A stretch of DNA of 64,000 bases from Kosakonia oryzae (GTDB lineage Bacteria; Pseudomonadota; Gammaproteobacteria; Enterobacterales; Enterobacteriaceae). Of this stretch, positions 61,295 to 64,000 are shown in pieces. The stretch spans positions 806,001 through 870,000 of the forward strand of contig NZ_CP014007.2 in the NCBI RefSeq assembly GCF_001658025.2, in the 5' to 3' direction. Each line of letters begins with the position of its first letter. Position 1 is the stretch's first letter. The notes below the pieces were generated by a model. That model searched no databases. It worked only from the letters and a program-made list of their open reading frames with translations, and was not told the DNA's origin. A program made the position numbers and the translations under genes.

Positions 61295-62788
61295 TTACTC
61301 GAAATCAGGCAGGAAGCGTTTCACATCAATCTCTTTAAACTTCGAGCGTTCAAAATGGCTTTTCAGATGGAATGGCACCGTACAGTCAAAGAGGGTTTTG
61401 CAGGACATGCCCGGCTGTGAAATGCTCGGGCTGTAAGCCGGGATCTGCGAGGGATCGAGCGGATGGCAGCGAACCCCGGGAATCGTGACGGTATCGACAT
61501 CACCCTGATATCGGGTTTGCATTGCCCACAGCACATCGTCGCTGTCGAAAATATCTACGTCTTCATCAACCAGAATCACGTGTTTCAGTTCCGGGAAGGC
61601 AGAGAATGCCAGCAGGGCTGCCTGGCGCTGACGACCTTCATCCGCCGGGGAGAATTTTTTGAATTGCATCACCGCCAGCAGTTTACCGCCGCCCGCAGAG
61701 TGTGCGAACACGTTGAGCAGCTTGCCCGGCATTGCGCGGCCCACCATATCAAGGATACTGGCTTCCGTCGGGATGCCCGCCATATTGACGTGTTCTTCGC
61801 CTGGACCCACAGTGGTACGCCAGATCGGATTGTAGCGATGGGTGACGGCTTTGACTTTGATTACCGGCAGCGCATCTTTGGCCTCGCCGGTATAGCCGGG
61901 AAATTCAGGCATCGCTTTACCGGTATTGGTGTTCTGATCTTCACGCAGGCGTACGTTCGGCAGCAGTTCGCCTTCGATAACGATCTCCGCATGCGCAATG
62001 GCGCGTTCGTTGATGGTTTTACACTGCACCATTTCTACAGCCTTGCCGCGCAGGGCACCGGCAACGCTCAGTTCGTCATAACCCAGCGGGGTAGTTGGCG
62101 GCTCAAAGCAGGCAGCGATTTCGATAGCAGGATCGACGCCAATGCTGATCGAGATCGGCAGTGGTTTCCCGGCAGCTTCCGCTTTCATGCGGAATGCATC
62201 GATATGGCGGCCCGGGGTTAACCACATCGACAGCTCGTCGCGGCTCTGTACGCAAAGGCGATGAATGGTGATATCGGATTCGTGTGTTTCAGGATCGGAA
62301 GCGTAGCACAGACCCATTGTGATGTACGGGCCGGCATCCTCTTCGGTATTGGTGGGTGCTGGTAGCAGTTTGCGCAGATCGAAGTTAGCGTCGCTGGCCA
62401 GATGGACTACCTGTTGGCAGACGGCATTGTCTTTGGTCAGCACTGGCGGAATAGGGTTCTGCACGGAATCTTTCAGCAGGTGGCCCAATTTTTCCGGCGC
62501 ACAGTTGAGAAAATGGCTGACGCGTTTACGCGAGCCGTTCAGGCCGATAGCCACGCTGATATCCTGGAAGCCCTTCACTTTATTGAACATCATCACCGGG
62601 CCGTTTTTACGTGTTGGGCGCTGGCAAGTGCCGCCCGCGCCAACGTAACGGTAAACACCGGAAAGTTCGGCGTGTGGATCAACTTCAGTATCGGTTTCGA
62701 CATATTCGCCGGGCAGTGTTTTTAATAATTCAATCGCCGAGCGTAAATCTGTAACGCCGCTGGTATTTTTATTTGTGCTATTTGACAT
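61295..62788 (-). CDS. UbiD-family gallate/protocatechuate-type decarboxylase (LpdC/AroY-like)
   Basis: A 497-residue UbiD-family enzyme that uses prenylated FMN. From memory it is much closer to Klebsiella AroY and Lactiplantibacillus LpdC than to E. coli UbiD. Shared blocks are [78 protein letters not shown] and [19 protein letters not shown]. The likely reaction is decarboxylation of protocatechuate to catechol or gallate to pyrogallol. The start is ATG 62788 or 62800; neither has a strong ribosome-binding site. No small D subunit is adjacent. Confidence 0.87.
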   Translation of the reverse strand: MSNSTNKNTSGVTDLRSAIELLKTLPGEYVETDTEVDPHAELSGVYRYVGAGGTCQRPTRKNGPVMMFNKVKGFQDISVAIGLNGSRKRVSHFLNCAPEKLGHLLKDSVQNPIPPVLTKDNAVCQQVVHLASDANFDLRKLLPAPTNTEEDAGPYITMGLCYASDPETHESDITIHRLCVQSRDELSMWLTPGRHIDAFRMKAEAAGKPLPISISIGVDPAIEIAACFEPPTTPLGYDELSVAGALRGKAVEMVQCKTINERAIAHAEIVIEGELLPNVRLREDQNTNTGKAMPEFPGYTGEAKDALPVIKVKAVTHRYNPIWRTTVGPGEEHVNMAGIPTEASILDMVGRAMPGKLLNVFAHSAGGGKLLAVMQFKKFSPADEGRQRQAALLAFSAFPELKHVILVDEDVDIFDSDDVLWAMQTRYQGDVDTVTIPGVRCHPLDPSQIPAYSPSISQPGMSCKTLFDCTVPFHLKSHFERSKFKEIDVKRFLPDFE

Positions 62789-62916
62789 AGTCTGTTCCAT
62801 CGAAAAAAGGGTTTACTGTCGTGGCTACCTTATTTTTCCAGTGAACATTAAACAAATACCGTTTTCCTGATTCAGACCAGATCAAAAAAGTACTATTTAT
62901 AAAATTGTTAAATTTA

Positions 62917-62940
62917 GGTTTCTAATTTGATTGAGAAACC
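62917..62940. promoter_or_regulatory. Palindrome in the decarboxylase/LysR divergent promoter
   Basis: GGTTTCT and AGAAACC form perfect 7-bp arms 10 nt apart. This spacing fits the dyad of LysR-type recognition sites (T-N11-A class). It lies between the divergent decarboxylase and LysR genes. Confidence 0.6.
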
Positions 62941-63003
62941 AGACTTTTCCTTTTCTGCGCTAAGTGTGATACTGAGCGCCGGGAGATCGTGGAGAAGATC
63001 TGT

Positions 63004-63903
63004 ATGGATTTGAAAAGGTTGCGCTATTTTTGCCGCGTTGTAGAGCAGGGTTCCGTAAGCCAGGCCGCGAAAGTGCTGAATATGGCGCAGCCGCCATTGA
63101 GTAAACGGATCCAGGAACTGGAAGAAGAGCTACAGGTTTCACTGTTTACCCGCCAGGGAAATCGTATTGAGCCAACTGATGCTGGATATTTTCTTTATCG
63201 TAAAGCATGCGAAATATTACGTCAGGTTGAAGACACCGCCCGCGAAACGGTCGCTATTGCTAATAAAGAGAAATTCAAGTTAAGAATCGGCTTAACCCAT
63301 CTTTTCCAATCGTATTTCAAGCCATTGTTGCTGGAGCTTTATAAGCGTCATCCTGATGCGGAGATTAATATTTCGGTAACGGATTCCAGCCATCTGGAAA
63401 CCATGCTTAACGAAGGTGCAATCGATCTGGCATTGATCCAGCGCCCCTATCGTAGTGAAGGTTTTGATTATGTCTCCTTCGATCCGGTACGGCTGGTTGC
63501 GGTGATCAGCAAACAGTGTTTGCCTGAAATGCCAGCGAGCCCATTTGATTACCAGGCGCTGGCGGCATTTCCGCTGGTGTTGCTGCACCGGGCAAAAGAT
63601 GCCGGAACGTATGAGATGTTAATCGACCTGTTCCGTAAAGCGGGTGGGAATCCGCGGGTGATCATGCATATCACCCAGCCAGGCGTGATTCTGGAATGGC
63701 TTGAGTCTGGTCTCGCAGCGGCGACGCTGCTGCCGTCATCAGAGGTGGATGCAGCTAAATTAATCAACTGCCACGTAGTAGATGTTTTTCCGTCGCCGCA
63801 GGTATTTTACCCGGCTCTGGTGAAGATGCCGGCAATGCCGTATCTGCCGGAAATGATGGAAATCATTGCTCAGGGCTATCCGATGCCGCGCCATTCATCG
63901 TGA
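63004..63903 (+). CDS. LysR-family regulator of the decarboxylase operon
   Basis: A 299-residue LysR protein. The helix-turn-helix is GSVSQAAKVLNMAQPPLSKR at about residues 16-36, followed by LEEELQVSLFTRQGN. The effector domain includes DLALIQRPYRSEGFDYVSF. The MAQPPLSKRIQELE form of the helix-turn-helix is common in regulators of aromatic acid degradation. ATG 63004 is preferred to the in-frame GTG at 62989, with GGAGAAG as ribosome-binding site. It probably activates the divergent operon in response to an aromatic acid. Confidence 0.9.
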   Translation: MDLKRLRYFCRVVEQGSVSQAAKVLNMAQPPLSKRIQELEEELQVSLFTRQGNRIEPTDAGYFLYRKACEILRQVEDTARETVAIANKEKFKLRIGLTHLFQSYFKPLLLELYKRHPDAEINISVTDSSHLETMLNEGAIDLALIQRPYRSEGFDYVSFDPVRLVAVISKQCLPEMPASPFDYQALAAFPLVLLHRAKDAGTYEMLIDLFRKAGGNPRVIMHITQPGVILEWLESGLAAATLLPSSEVDAAKLINCHVVDVFPSPQVFYPALVKMPAMPYLPEMMEIIAQGYPMPRHSS

Positions 63904-63968
63904 AAGTATTGGCATCCGGATTGTGGCTGCTATCATAGGTCGCCATTTATTCTAATCGAGGAGCTGTT

Positions 63969-64000
63969 TTGCGCGCAGGACGCCTGATGAGTAACCCGTT
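63969..64000 (+). CDS. Possible start of a next gene (only about ten codons in window)
   Basis: A GAGGAG ribosome-binding site at 63958-63963 precedes TTG at 63969 and an in-frame ATG at 63987. The frame stays open to the window edge. Too little is present to name it. Confidence 0.25.
   Translation, partial: MRAGRLMSNP

Overview
The window is a chromosomal segment of a member of the Enterobacteriaceae. Almost every housekeeping protein matches its Escherichia coli counterpart in length and motifs, and gene order largely follows the E. coli hemW-to-lysS/idi region. The accessory genes placed between the conserved blocks (an OprD-type porin, a gallate/protocatechuate-type decarboxylase operon, an FAD oxidoreductase with an IclR regulator, an RpiR regulator beside bglA) point to a Kosakonia/Enterobacter/Klebsiella-like plant- or soil-associated lineage rather than E. 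coli itself. That placement is inferred from memory of gene content, not from a database search. No rRNA, tRNA, CRISPR array, transposase or integrase was seen.

Layout. 1-4217: hemW (cut by the window edge), rdgB, yggU, yggT, yggS and the PilT-like yggR. 4214-7230: an inserted FAD oxidoreductase/IclR pair. 7383-11556: ruvX, yqgE, gshB, rsmE, endA and sprT, all on the minus strand. 11636-14572: galP with CRP and GalR/S sites, and metK with a six-box MetJ operator. 14713-17395: a long speA leader holding a small ORF, a hairpin and yqgB, then speA. 17462-19863: an OprD-family porin where speB would be expected, then loiP. 20143-23179: tktA, REP-like palindromes, and an orphan Rha/KilAC phage-type antirepressor whose promoter carries a LexA (SOS) box. 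23523-32945: epd-pgk-fbaA, mscS, argO, yggE, argP, rpiA, serA. 32988-38697: fau, 6S RNA, zapA, ygfB-pepP-ubiH-ubiI. 39120-43677: gcvTHP with an ERIC element between gcvH and gcvP. 43861-49581: an MFS exporter/SDR/LysR group, then bglA and an RpiR regulator. 49924-59845: trhA, ygfZ, sdhE-cptA, fldB, xerD-dsbC-recJ-prfB-lysS, idi. 59964-63903: DUF554 membrane protein, UbiX-type and UbiD-type decarboxylase genes, and a divergent LysR regulator.

The core genes cover central carbon metabolism (tktA, rpiA, epd, pgk, fbaA), one-carbon, serine and glycine metabolism (serA, fau, gcvTHP, metK), ubiquinone and redox functions (ubiH, ubiI, gshB, dsbC, fldB), DNA processing (xerD, recJ, ruvX) and translation (prfB, lysS).

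The most interesting items are these. First, the SOS-box-controlled orphan antirepressor between tktA and epd. Second, the decarboxylase operon, which pairs AroY/LpdC-like UbiD and UbiX subunits with a DUF554 membrane protein and has a clear palindrome in its divergent promoter. Third, the loss of speB beside speA, with an attenuator-like speA leader. Fourth, a 29-bp near-perfect palindrome between the RpiR gene and bglA.
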